Assembly: GCA_021805955.1 (NCBI GenBank)
Contig: JAJZDO010000951.1
Span: 1 to 5,082, forward strand
DNA: 5,082 nucleotides
Reading direction: 5' to 3'
From: Acidobacteriota bacterium
Lineage (GTDB): Bacteria; Acidobacteriota; Terriglobia; Terriglobales; Acidobacteriaceae
The notes beneath the pieces are model-generated. The model saw only the letters and a list, made by a program, of their open reading frames with translations. It did not search any database and was not told the origin of the DNA. Every line of letters starts with the position of its first letter. Positions within the stretch are counted from its first letter, which is position 1. Made by a program: the position numbers and the translations under genes. Shown one piece after another: positions 1-5,082 of this stretch.

Positions 1-1802
1 TTATAGGTCCCAGTCAGGAAAAGATTGCGGCGCAGGATCGGATATCTGTGCCGTAAAGCTGTGAGCTTTTGTACGAAGCGGGTCAGCGACTTGCCTTTTT
101 CGGCGATGTCCCAATCGAGCCAGCTGATTTCGTTGTCCTGACAGTATGCATTGTTGTTGCCGCGCTGGGTGCGGGCAAACTCATCGCCCGCCAGGAGCAT
201 CGGCGTTCCCTGAGACAGCAACAGCGTCCCCAGCAGGTTCTGCATCTGCCGCTGCCGCAGCGCATTCACCTGGGGATCGTCGGTTGGCCCTTCGACACCG
301 CAATTCCATGACAGATTGTTGGAGCTGCCGTCCTTGTTGTCCTCGCCATTGGCTTCATTGTGCTTGTCGTTGTAGGTGACCATATCGTTCAAGGTAAATC
401 CATCGTGCGCCGTGATGAAGTTGACGCATGCCCACGGCCGACGCCCCTGATTGTTAAACGTGGAGGCGGACGCGCAGAGCCGCTCGGTCAGTACCGAGGC
501 GGATGATTCGCCTTTCCAGAATTCACGGACATTGTCGCGAAATTTATCGTTCCACTCCGCCCAGCCGGGCGGAAACTCTCCGACCTGGTAACCGCCGGGG
601 CCGCAATCCCATGGCTCGGCAATCAGCTTGACGCTCGCCAGCACCGGGTCTTGCCCGACCGCGCGCAGAAAACCGCTCTGATTGTCGAACCCATTCGGCT
701 CCCGCGCAAGAATGGTCCCCAGGTCGAACCGGAACCCGTCGACATGCACCTGCTCTACCCAGTAACGCAAACTGTCCGTCACCAGTTGGATGACGCGGGC
801 ATGATTCAGGTTCATCGTGTTTCCGGTGCCGGTGTCGTTGATGTAATAGCGCTTTTTGTCTGGAATCAAGCTGTAATACGTTGCGTTGTCGATCCCTTTG
901 AAGGAGAGAGTGGGGCCGCGTTCATTGCCTTCCGCGGTGTGGTTGTAAACCACATCCAAAATCACTTCCAGGCCAGCTTCATGAATCGCGGCGACCATCT
1001 CCTTGAATTCGCGCAGAACGTGTACGCGGTCGGAAGCGTATCTGTGGTCCGGCGCAAAAAATCCGATGCTGTTATATCCCCAATAATTCGTGAGTTTCTT
1101 TTCCGTCAGATGGCTGTCGGTGACAAATGCATGAATGGGCAACAACTCGACAGATGTGACGCCCAGGGACTTGATGTAATCGAGCACTTCCTTGGTGGCG
1201 AACCCGGCATAGGTGCCGCGGAGCTTTTCCGGCACTGCGGGGTGTTTCATCGTAAAGCCGCGCACATGCGTTTCATACACGATCGTGTCGTCAAAAGGGA
1301 CGGCGAAGAAGCCAGGGCCGCCTTTGCGCTGGCTCTCCGGCTTGCCTTTCCACTCGAAGGCTGCATCCACTACACGGCACTTGGGCATGAACGGAGCACT
1401 GTCGCGCTCGTCGAAGGTCAGGTCGTCCCCGGACTCCATTTGATAGCCAAAGATGGAAGGGTCCCACTGAAGACGCCCTGTGTAGGCCACGGCATAGGGA
1501 TCGAGCAGCAATTTATTCGGATTGAAGCGGTGTCCCGCCTCCGGTTCATAGGGGCCGTGGACGCGATAGCCGTAAATCGTTCCGGGTTTGACGTCCGGCA
1601 AATATCCGTGCCAAATCTGATTGGTATATTCCGGCAGCTCGGTCCGATGCAGCTCCCGCTCGCCTTTGTCGTCGAAAATGCACACTTCGACTTTGGTTGC
1701 GTTGGCTGAAAAAAGCGCGAAATTCGTCCCTCTTCCATCCCATGTGGCTCCCCGAGGATGAGGCAGACCTTCACGTATGCGTATTTCCTTTGCTTCCACC
1801 AT
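1..1802 (-). CDS. glgX: Glycogen debranching enzyme GlgX (GH13), 3' end cut by window edge
   Basis: The frame is open from the ATG at 1802-1800 to the left edge, giving 600 codons with no stop. GlgX hydrolyses alpha-1,6 branch linkages in phosphorylase-trimmed glycogen and acts in the cytoplasm. Seen in the sequence: an N-terminal CBM48/isoamylase-type beta domain (about residues 10-100, including GRGTNFALFSANATKVEV), then the GH13 barrel. The four conserved regions are DVVYNHT (283-289), DGFRFD with nucleophile D360, AEPWD with acid/base E396, and TAHDGF with D467 as the transition-state stabiliser. A C-terminal motif, LLAGDEF (536-542), is also present. Family members are usually about 650-750 residues, so roughly 50-150 residues should lie outside the window. 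The start is backed by AAAGGA at 1816-1811, 8 bases upstream, and by the CBM48 domain beginning at once. No frameshift is seen. An isoamylase or TreX-type debrancher is the alternative, but the short N-terminus fits GlgX better. Confidence 0.95.
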   Translation of the reverse strand, partial: MVEAKEIRIREGLPHPRGATWDGRGTNFALFSANATKVEVCIFDDKGERELHRTELPEYTNQIWHGYLPDVKPGTIYGYRVHGPYEPEAGHRFNPNKLLLDPYAVAYTGRLQWDPSIFGYQMESGDDLTFDERDSAPFMPKCRVVDAAFEWKGKPESQRKGGPGFFAVPFDDTIVYETHVRGFTMKHPAVPEKLRGTYAGFATKEVLDYIKSLGVTSVELLPIHAFVTDSHLTEKKLTNYWGYNSIGFFAPDHRYASDRVHVLREFKEMVAAIHEAGLEVILDVVYNHTAEGNERGPTLSFKGIDNATYYSLIPDKKRYYINDTGTGNTMNLNHARVIQLVTDSLRYWVEQVHVDGFRFDLGTILAREPNGFDNQSGFLRAVGQDPVLASVKLIAEPWDCGPGGYQVGEFPPGWAEWNDKFRDNVREFWKGESSASVLTERLCASASTFNNQGRRPWACVNFITAHDGFTLNDMVTYNDKHNEANGEDNKDGSSNNLSWNCGVEGPTDDPQVNALRQRQMQNLLGTLLLSQGTPMLLAGDEFARTQRGNNNAYCQDNEISWLDWDIAEKGKSLTRFVQKLTALRHRYPILRRNLFLTGTY

Positions 1803-1810
1803 GGTGCTGT

Positions 1811-1816
1811 TCCTTT
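1811..1816 (-). promoter_or_regulatory. Ribosome binding site of glgX
   Basis: On the minus strand AAAGGA lies 8 bases before the ATG at 1802. The spacing and match to the Shine-Dalgarno consensus are good, and it fixes the glgX start. Confidence 0.7.
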
Positions 1817-1834
1817 ATTTTAAAAAAGCGATTG

Positions 1835-1840
1835 AGTATA
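1835..1840 (-). promoter_or_regulatory. Possible -10 element for glgX
   Basis: TATACT on the minus strand matches five of six TATAAT positions and would place transcription start about 25 bases before the glgX ATG. No convincing -35 hexamer is found 15-19 bases upstream, and there is no extended -10 TG. The call is therefore weak and rests on one hexamer in an AT-richer stretch. Confidence 0.25.
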
Positions 1841-2100
1841 AGTGAAATCGGAACGAGGCAGCCGCAGCTCACGAAGGGGCCGCCTGCGTTTCTCGCCGGA
1901 CCTATGTCATAGAAAGTTTTTGTATGGATCAGCTTCCTGAAGGTTGGTACGGGCGGAATGCAATCTATACAAATAAGCGGCAAATACAAAGACAGTTTGA
2001 GGCCACTAACGGGCCACCTGTGGCTCGATTACACGCATCGCCGCTTGCGCGAACAATTTGGTGAAACATACAGGCCACATTACGCACAACGAACGTCGAA

Positions 2101-2149
2101 GTGGAGACAGTAGCTGAACTTAAGCTCAAGTTCCAGCTACTATCTCCAC
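2101..2149 (-). terminator. Strong imperfect hairpin 3' of the GlsB-type gene, terminator or 3' stabiliser
   Basis: The arms pair as 2101-2107 with 2143-2149 (7 bp), 2109-2115 with 2135-2141 (7 bp) and 2116-2121 with 2128-2133 (6 bp), leaving a 6-base loop (2122-2127) and one bulged base (2134). The only mismatch, C2108 against A2142, becomes a G-U wobble in minus-strand RNA. That gives 21 continuous pairs apart from the bulge, which suggests the minus-strand transcript is the functional one. The hairpin begins 12 bases past the stop codon of the minus-strand gene at 2162-2422, where a 3'-end structure would sit. No U-run follows it on either strand, so a classical intrinsic terminator is not proven. 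A repeat-element hairpin is the alternative. Confidence 0.55.
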
Positions 2150-2161
2150 CAGGAACCGAAG

Positions 2162-2422
2162 TTAGACTTGGCGCACTCTTCCTCTAGTAACCAAACGAAG
2201 CAAGAGGGTAAGGATGACGGCGCCGGCGACTGCAACCAGAATGGTGTAGAGCAGACCGCCGCTTCCGGCGAACCCGAGCGAACGCATAATGAAACCGCCG
2301 ATGATAGCCCCAACAATACCGATTACGATATCCATAATCGCGCCGTAGCCACCACCGCTCATGAGCTTACCGGTAATCCAGCCCGCGATAAGTCCGACGA
2401 TAATCCACCAGATGATAAACAT
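2162..2422 (-). CDS. GlsB/YeaQ/YmgE family (transglycosylase-associated) small membrane protein
   Basis: This is an 86-residue, strongly hydrophobic protein with three predicted membrane helices at about 2-19, 29-47 and 56-77, and a short basic tail (RLVTRGRVRQV). The Gly-rich segment WITGKLMSGGGYG (15-27) and the glycine-spaced second helix (DIVIGIVGAIIGGF) are the hallmarks of the family, whose usual length is 80-90 residues. The family sits in the inner membrane and is linked to stress responses (GlsB in Enterococcus, YeaQ/YmgE in enterics). Its biochemical role is unknown, and the name 'transglycosylase-associated' does not imply an enzyme. The start at 2422 has GAGG at 2432-2429 with a 6-base spacer. 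The gene lies 112 bases downstream of the ferritin-like gene on the same strand, so co-transcription is possible. No strong promoter is visible in the gap. A hairpin follows its stop. Confidence 0.9.
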   Translation of the reverse strand: MFIIWWIIVGLIAGWITGKLMSGGGYGAIMDIVIGIVGAIIGGFIMRSLGFAGSGGLLYTILVAVAGAVILTLLLRLVTRGRVRQV

Positions 2423-2534
2423 GTTTAGCCTCGCTTGTAGTTTTTAACAACTCTGCAGATGCCAACACATACGTGAAACGCATTGAAGATACCACTGCAA
2501 AGGGAATTCAGCGGAAATAATTATTGCAACGGGC
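2423..2534. other. Gap between the ferritin-like and GlsB-type genes
   Basis: These 112 bases are AT-richer than their flanks. They hold the ribosome binding site of the GlsB-type gene (GAGG, 2432-2429, minus strand). I see no stable hairpin after the ferritin-like stop, so read-through into the GlsB-type gene is possible. The -35/-10 candidates I tried on the minus strand, such as TTGGCA with AACTAC at 17 bases, are poor. Confidence 0.4.
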
Positions 2535-3107
2535 TTAATCGCCGGGAAGCATCGGTTTGCCTTCATGCGCGACCAGCAAGTCGTGCATGTCGTTGGCATG
2601 TTCTTCTTCATTGCCGAGAATGTGCTCCAGCATGACTCGTGTCGTGGTGTCTTTGTCGCCGAAGAAGCGTATCAATTCCGTGTAATGCTCTACTGCGATG
2701 CGCTCGGCGATCAAGTTTTCCTTGATCATTTCGATCAGATTGTCGCCTTCCGCATACTGCGAGGCGGAGCGGCTCGCCAAACCTTCCGGATCGAAGTTCG
2801 GCTTGCCGCCGAGCTGGTTGATCCTTTCAGCGACCGCCATCATATGCTCCTGCTCCTCTTTCGCATGTTCCGCGAACTCCGCCTTGACGCTGTCGCTGGA
2901 GATTCCGGTCGCGGACACGGCGTGCATGGTGTATCGCAGGACGCACACTATCTCCGTGGCTAGGACCGCCTGGAGAATGTCGATGGTTTGTTCCACATCC
3001 ATGCCATAGTTCTGCGTTACTGCACCTTTTGCAATGCTTCGCCTGGCGCGTTCGCGCAAGGCCTTTACGTCGGACAGGAAGGGCTCTTTCGTTGCCGTTT
3101 TGCTCAT
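2535..3107 (-). CDS. Ferritin-like diiron-domain protein (bacterioferritin/Dps-related)
   Basis: This 190-residue, mostly helical protein has no signal peptide and is probably cytoplasmic. It fits a four-helix-bundle ferritin-like domain at about residues 40-185. Likely diiron ligands are visible: E52 (ATEIVCVLRY), E85 and H88 (EEQEH), E135 (LIAERIAVEHY) and E167 and H170 (EEEH). The 33-residue step from E52 to E85 and the two ExxH motifs are as in bacterioferritin. The methionine between Glu and His that binds haem in bacterioferritin is absent here (E-Q-E-H), so haem binding in that manner is unlikely. Expected roles for the family are iron oxidation and storage or protection from oxidative damage; this protein's own activity is not established by sequence. 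About 35 charged residues precede the bundle. The start at 3107 has GAGGA at 3118-3114 with a 6-base spacer. It is divergent from the ECF sigma gene. Confidence 0.9.
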   Translation of the reverse strand: MSKTATKEPFLSDVKALRERARRSIAKGAVTQNYGMDVEQTIDILQAVLATEIVCVLRYTMHAVSATGISSDSVKAEFAEHAKEEQEHMMAVAERINQLGGKPNFDPEGLASRSASQYAEGDNLIEMIKENLIAERIAVEHYTELIRFFGDKDTTTRVMLEHILGNEEEHANDMHDLLVAHEGKPMLPGD

Positions 3108-3197
3108 TACAATTCCTCAGATATCGCAAGTTGGTGTGGGTTTAGTGCAGGGGCTGGACGTGGAATGGCGTCTGCCTGCGTAAGCAATCAAACGGTT

Positions 3198-3229
3198 GGA
3201 TGCAAGAAACCATTTGCAAAATGGCATCC
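3198..3229. repeat. Interrupted inverted repeat in the divergent region
   Basis: GGATGC (3198-3203) pairs with GCATCC (3224-3229), and inside it CATTT (3211-3215) pairs with AAATG (3219-3223) around a GCA loop. Seven unpaired bases (3204-3210) interrupt the left arm. It could be an operator for a dimeric regulator or a leader hairpin. No known regulator consensus is recognised. Confidence 0.35.
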
Positions 3230-3248
3230 TCCACAACAAAATATCTTT

Positions 3249-3278
3249 TTGACAATGTGGATAACCCTGGCTTTTCAT
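3249..3278 (+). promoter_or_regulatory. Candidate sigma70 promoter toward the ECF sigma gene
   Basis: A perfect TTGACA -35 (3249-3254) is followed after 18 bases by TTTCAT (3273-3278), which matches four of six -10 positions. Transcription would start near 3285, leaving a leader of about 160 bases before the ATG at 3446. The -10 is mediocre and the leader long, so other promoters closer to the gene remain possible. Confidence 0.3.
3256..3264 (-). promoter_or_regulatory. Consensus DnaA box (9-mer)
   Basis: On the minus strand the 9-mer TTATCCACA is the exact high-affinity DnaA box. It lies inside the spacer of the candidate rightward promoter, where bound DnaA would compete with RNA polymerase. 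A single 9-mer match in 5 kb on either strand has roughly a 4% chance of arising at random, so function is not certain. There is no box cluster, so this is not an origin. Confidence 0.35.
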
Positions 3279-3445
3279 CCAACATTCGCCCGCGATCAGG
3301 ATGTGGCACCTAAAACTCGTCGTCCCGACAATGAAACTCCGTCCTGAAGGTGCGGGTTTGCTGGGAGAATTGGGAGCGCAATGGGCGAATTTTCGACGCA
3401 ATCCAAAATCTCTACTTCTACGTTACACATACAGGAAATTTGGAT

Positions 3446-4117
3446 ATGCAGATCGCCCAACAGCCATTTGCGTCGAAAAACCGAAGCGTGTACGGTGGAG
3501 AGGCACCCTTGGCCGTGCTTGCATTGCGGTCCAACATTTTTTGGTCGAGCTACCCCCCTTTGCCCGCGACGCCTATGCAAAACGTAACGCTGACGGACCA
3601 ACAGTTGATGCAGCAGATTCGCGCGCGGCAGACGGACTCCCTGTCCCGCGTGTACGACCTGTATTCGACGGTTGTCTATTCAGTGGCGATGCGCGTCCTG
3701 CGGGACCCGGCGGCGGCGGAAGATGTGATGCAGGAAGTCTTCCTGAAGCTATGGCAGCAGCCCGACTCCTTCGCAGACCATCGCGGCAGTCTTTGCGGCT
3801 GGCTGGCGGTGGTTGCACGCAACCGCGCCATCGACCGCATCCGCAGCGGCAGAAGGTTTGAGAATGTTGACGACCTCCAGTTGTCGAACAACATCGACCT
3901 GAGCGCAGATGCTGAGCGCGAGATCATGCTCGACAAAGTTCGCGTGGTGCTGGAAACCATGCCGCGCGATCAACGGGAGGCAGTCGAACTGGCATTCTTT
4001 GAAGGCTGTACGCACACCGAAATAGCGCAACAGACCGGGCAGCCCCTGGGCACGGTGAAGACCAGAATTCGCTCCGCATTGATCACGATACGAAAGGCAC
4101 TCGACACAGCGGCATGA
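3446..4117 (+). CDS. ECF-type RNA polymerase sigma factor (SigK-like)
   Basis: The protein directs RNA polymerase to a stress or signal regulon. Numbered from the ATG at 3446 (223 residues), sigma region 2 spans about 67-137, with the core-binding segment DPAAAEDVMQEVFLKLW (87-103) and the -10 recognition helix GWLAVVARNRAIDRIR (118-133). Region 4 spans about 160-219, with the helix-turn-helix THTEIAQQTGQPLGTVKTRI (189-208). No third domain or extra C-terminal extension is present. The start is uncertain. ATG 3446 has AGGAA 8 bases upstream, TTG 3509 has GGAGAGG upstream, and ATG 3575 gives the usual 180-residue family length but has no Shine-Dalgarno. Third-position GC stays fairly high (about 70% by hand count) from 3446 to 3574 and is lower before 3446, so I chose 3446. 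The TGA stop overlaps the ATG of the anti-sigma gene (ATGA), implying coupled translation. Confidence 0.9.
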   Translation: MQIAQQPFASKNRSVYGGEAPLAVLALRSNIFWSSYPPLPATPMQNVTLTDQQLMQQIRARQTDSLSRVYDLYSTVVYSVAMRVLRDPAAAEDVMQEVFLKLWQQPDSFADHRGSLCGWLAVVARNRAIDRIRSGRRFENVDDLQLSNNIDLSADAEREIMLDKVRVVLETMPRDQREAVELAFFEGCTHTEIAQQTGQPLGTVKTRIRSALITIRKALDTAA

Positions 4118-4968
4118 CGCCAGAGCTACATCCCGGGTTGGACGAGTTGGTCCTCTACTGCATGGGTATTTCCGGTGCAGAGGGCGATGCTGCGGCCAAC
4201 GATGAATTGCGCCGCCACCTGGAAGAATGCGCCGAGTGCAAGGCGCAGGTCACTCAACTCTGCTCGGATATGTCTCTTGTCGCCATGGCAGTGCCGCAGA
4301 TTGCTCCTCCGGCGCATGCTAAAGACCGGCTGATGAAGGCGGTTGCCGCAGATTTGGCGCAAAGCGGGGCAACGCCCATAGAAAATTCTGCTGCCGCGCC
4401 GCCACGCGCAACTCCTGTGGACCACTCCAATCTCGTCCCCATGAAACCGCGGCGCCACAGCCCAGGCTTGATTTGGGGTGGGTGGGTGGCAGCCGCTGCC
4501 TGCCTGTTCTACGCGGTACAACTGCGGGAAGCCAACCAAGGAATGCGCCAGCAGTTACAGACGGAAACTTCGGAGATCATCCGCTCCAATACAAGTGCAG
4601 CCCGCGCCGAAGAAGTTCTGGATGTGCTGAGTTCACCCCAGGCACAACGCGTGACGTTGATTTCCGCCCATGCCAAGCCCGAGCCAACAGGACATGCCGT
4701 GTATCTAAAGGATCGCGGAGCGCTGGTGTTTACTGCCAGCAACCTGACGCCGCTGCCGCCAAATAAGACGTATGAACTGTGGGTGATCCCGGCGAATGGC
4801 ACGGCACCGGTCCCAGCCGGAACGTTCCAGCCGGACACCCGTGGCATGGCCAGCGTGCTGTTGCCGAAACTGCCCGCGGGTGTAGCGGCCAAGGCCTTCG
4901 GCGTGACCATGGAAAATGCCGGCGGCGCGACCAGCCCGACTCTGCCTATTCTGCTGGCGGGCGGGTAA
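4114..4968 (+). CDS. RskA-type membrane anti-sigma factor with zinc-binding motif
   Basis: This 284-residue protein is expected to bind and silence the sigma factor encoded just upstream. The N-terminal cytoplasmic part carries the zinc anti-sigma motif H35-x3-C39-x2-C42 (HLEECAEC). A Pro/Ala-rich linker (about 84-118) leads to one membrane helix at about 119-135 (LIWGGWVAAAACLFYAV). A short, probably coiled segment follows (138-172), then an outward-facing RskA C-terminal domain (about 178-282) with GHAVYLKDRGALVFTASNL, TYELWVIPANG and AFGVTMENAGG. The last two motifs are typical of the RskA domain. In the SigK/RskA family release follows regulated intramembrane proteolysis; that this happens here is inferred. 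No Shine-Dalgarno is seen, and the 4-base ATGA overlap with the sigma gene suggests translational coupling. Stoichiometric co-expression fits the pair. Confidence 0.92.
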   Translation: MTPELHPGLDELVLYCMGISGAEGDAAANDELRRHLEECAECKAQVTQLCSDMSLVAMAVPQIAPPAHAKDRLMKAVAADLAQSGATPIENSAAAPPRATPVDHSNLVPMKPRRHSPGLIWGGWVAAAACLFYAVQLREANQGMRQQLQTETSEIIRSNTSAARAEEVLDVLSSPQAQRVTLISAHAKPEPTGHAVYLKDRGALVFTASNLTPLPPNKTYELWVIPANGTAPVPAGTFQPDTRGMASVLLPKLPAGVAAKAFGVTMENAGGATSPTLPILLAGG

Positions 4969-4995
4969 TTTCGTTCTTATATTAGATTCCGAAGC
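4969..4995. other. Short gap between convergent gene ends
   Basis: Only 27 AT-rich bases separate the anti-sigma stop from the stop of the minus-strand fragment. No hairpin terminator is visible, so the two convergent transcripts probably overlap. Confidence 0.4.
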
Positions 4996-5082
4996 TCAAG
5001 TTGTTTCCTCGCGGGTCCTGTTCTTCCAATGTGTCCATAGAAACCATGCAACCGCTGCGGCGAGCAGCAGGATGATCGCGCC
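4996..5082 (-). CDS. C-terminal end of an unidentified protein, probable membrane-anchored tail
   Basis: The minus strand is open from the right edge to a TGA at 4998-4996, giving 28 residues. About 15 hydrophobic residues (AIILLLAAAVAWFLW) are followed by a basic stretch (THWKNRTRE), the pattern of a final membrane helix with a cytoplasmic positive tail. I do not recognise the family. A second minus-strand frame, ending at 4984-4982 (TAA), is also open to the edge and reads LEEQDPRGNNLSFGI at its end, which resembles the DPxGN-x-L-x-FG finish of VOC/glyoxalase-type proteins. Only one of the two can be the gene. I favour the membrane tail because a clean hydrophobic run followed by basic residues is unlikely by chance, but the margin is small. 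The rest of the gene is outside the window. Confidence 0.45.
   Translation of the reverse strand, partial: GAIILLLAAAVAWFLWTHWKNRTREETT

Larger units (their letters stand above)
1803..2161. other. Gene-free stretch between glgX and the GlsB-type gene
   Basis: No reading frame here looks like a protein: the frames crossing it either run over the glgX start or have implausible composition. It holds the glgX ribosome binding site, a possible -10 element and the hairpin at 2101-2149. Small local symmetries (CTATG-T-CATAG at 1902-1912, and GGCCAC at 2001-2006, 2012-2017 and 2073-2078) are too short to name. At 359 bases it is long for two same-strand genes, and I see nothing else in it. Confidence 0.6.
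3108..3445. promoter_or_regulatory. Divergent control region between ferritin-like and sigma genes
   Basis: This stretch of about 340 bases separates two divergent genes and should carry both promoters. It holds the ferritin-like gene's ribosome binding site (GAGGA, 3118-3114), an interrupted dyad (3198-3229), a consensus DnaA box (3256-3264) and a rightward TTGACA promoter candidate (3249-3278). Reading frames crossing it give low-complexity or Cys/Trp-rich products with no recognisable domain, so I call no gene here. I could not find a clear ECF-type GGAAC -35 with a matching -10. Confidence 0.55.

Noticed and set aside
651..1709. Long plus-strand open frame (352 codons) opposite glgX
   Set aside because: It is antisense to the well-supported glgX frame, has no recognisable domain, and its openness follows from the codon bias of the opposite strand.
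1771..1989. Minus-strand open frame of 72 codons across the glgX start
   Set aside because: It overlaps the glgX ribosome binding site and N-terminus out of frame and has no family signature.
2001..2078. GGCCAC repeated three times with a nearby GTGGCT
   Set aside because: Six-base matches at irregular spacing in GC-moderate DNA are expected by chance; no array structure.
2168..2428. Plus-strand open frame of 86 codons mirroring the GlsB-type gene
   Set aside because: It is a hydrophilic Asn/Asp/Thr-rich shadow of a hydrophobic gene. The minus-strand product has clear family hallmarks and a ribosome binding site.
2565..2963. Plus-strand open frame opposite the ferritin-like gene
   Set aside because: It is antisense to conserved diiron motifs and has no domain of its own.
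3296..3601. Minus-strand open frame in the divergent region
   Set aside because: Arg/Cys-rich product with no recognisable motif, overlapping the sigma gene start; no convincing ribosome binding site.
4992..5002. The 11-mer AAGCTCAAGTT also occurs in the hairpin at 2122-2132
   Set aside because: The shared stretch covers only the loop and one arm piece. There is no second arm at 4992, so it is probably coincidence.
1..5082. CRISPR arrays, tRNA or rRNA genes, insertion-sequence ends, attachment sites
   Set aside because: Looked for on both strands; no regularly spaced repeats, cloverleaf, transposase or terminal inverted repeats were seen.

Overview
This 5,082-base window (roughly 53-55% GC by eye) looks like ordinary chromosomal DNA of a Gram-negative-type soil bacterium. 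The C-terminal half of the anti-sigma protein and the style of the ECF sigma factor resemble what I know from Acidobacteriota (Acidobacteriaceae/Terriglobia). The ferritin-like protein also has close relatives in Betaproteobacteria, so the phylum is a moderate-confidence inference from protein style only.

Layout. (1) 1-1802, minus strand: the first 600 codons of a glycogen debranching enzyme (GlgX, GH13 family). It has every catalytic region, and its C-terminus is cut off by the left window edge. (2) 1803-2161: a 359-base gene-free stretch. It holds the glgX ribosome binding site, a weak -10-like element and, at 2101-2149, a strong imperfect hairpin just downstream of the next minus-strand gene. 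(3) 2162-2422, minus strand: a small three-helix membrane protein of the GlsB/YeaQ/YmgE (transglycosylase-associated) stress family. (4) 2535-3107, minus strand: a ferritin-like diiron four-helix-bundle protein, probably cytoplasmic. (5) 3108-3445: a divergent control region with an interrupted dyad (3198-3229), a perfect consensus DnaA box (3256-3264) and a candidate sigma70 promoter pointing right. (6) 3446-4117 and 4114-4968, plus strand: an ECF sigma factor and its membrane-bound, zinc-motif, RskA-type anti-sigma factor, overlapping by four bases (ATGA). (7) 4996-5082, minus strand: what looks like the last 28 residues of a protein with a C-terminal membrane anchor, convergent with the anti-sigma gene.

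How the genes fit together. The sigma/anti-sigma pair is a classic signal-response module: the membrane protein should hold the sigma factor until a signal frees it. The divergently transcribed ferritin-like gene and the GlsB-type gene are both of stress-linked families and could belong to its regulon or to a general stress response; this is inferred from adjacency only. GlgX belongs to storage polysaccharide breakdown and has no visible mechanistic link to the others.

I did not find a new multi-gene system. The points most worth checking are the hairpin at 2101-2149 (its single mismatch becomes a G-U pair only in minus-strand RNA), the unresolved start of the sigma factor, the DnaA box between the divergent genes, and the ambiguous gene end at the right edge.
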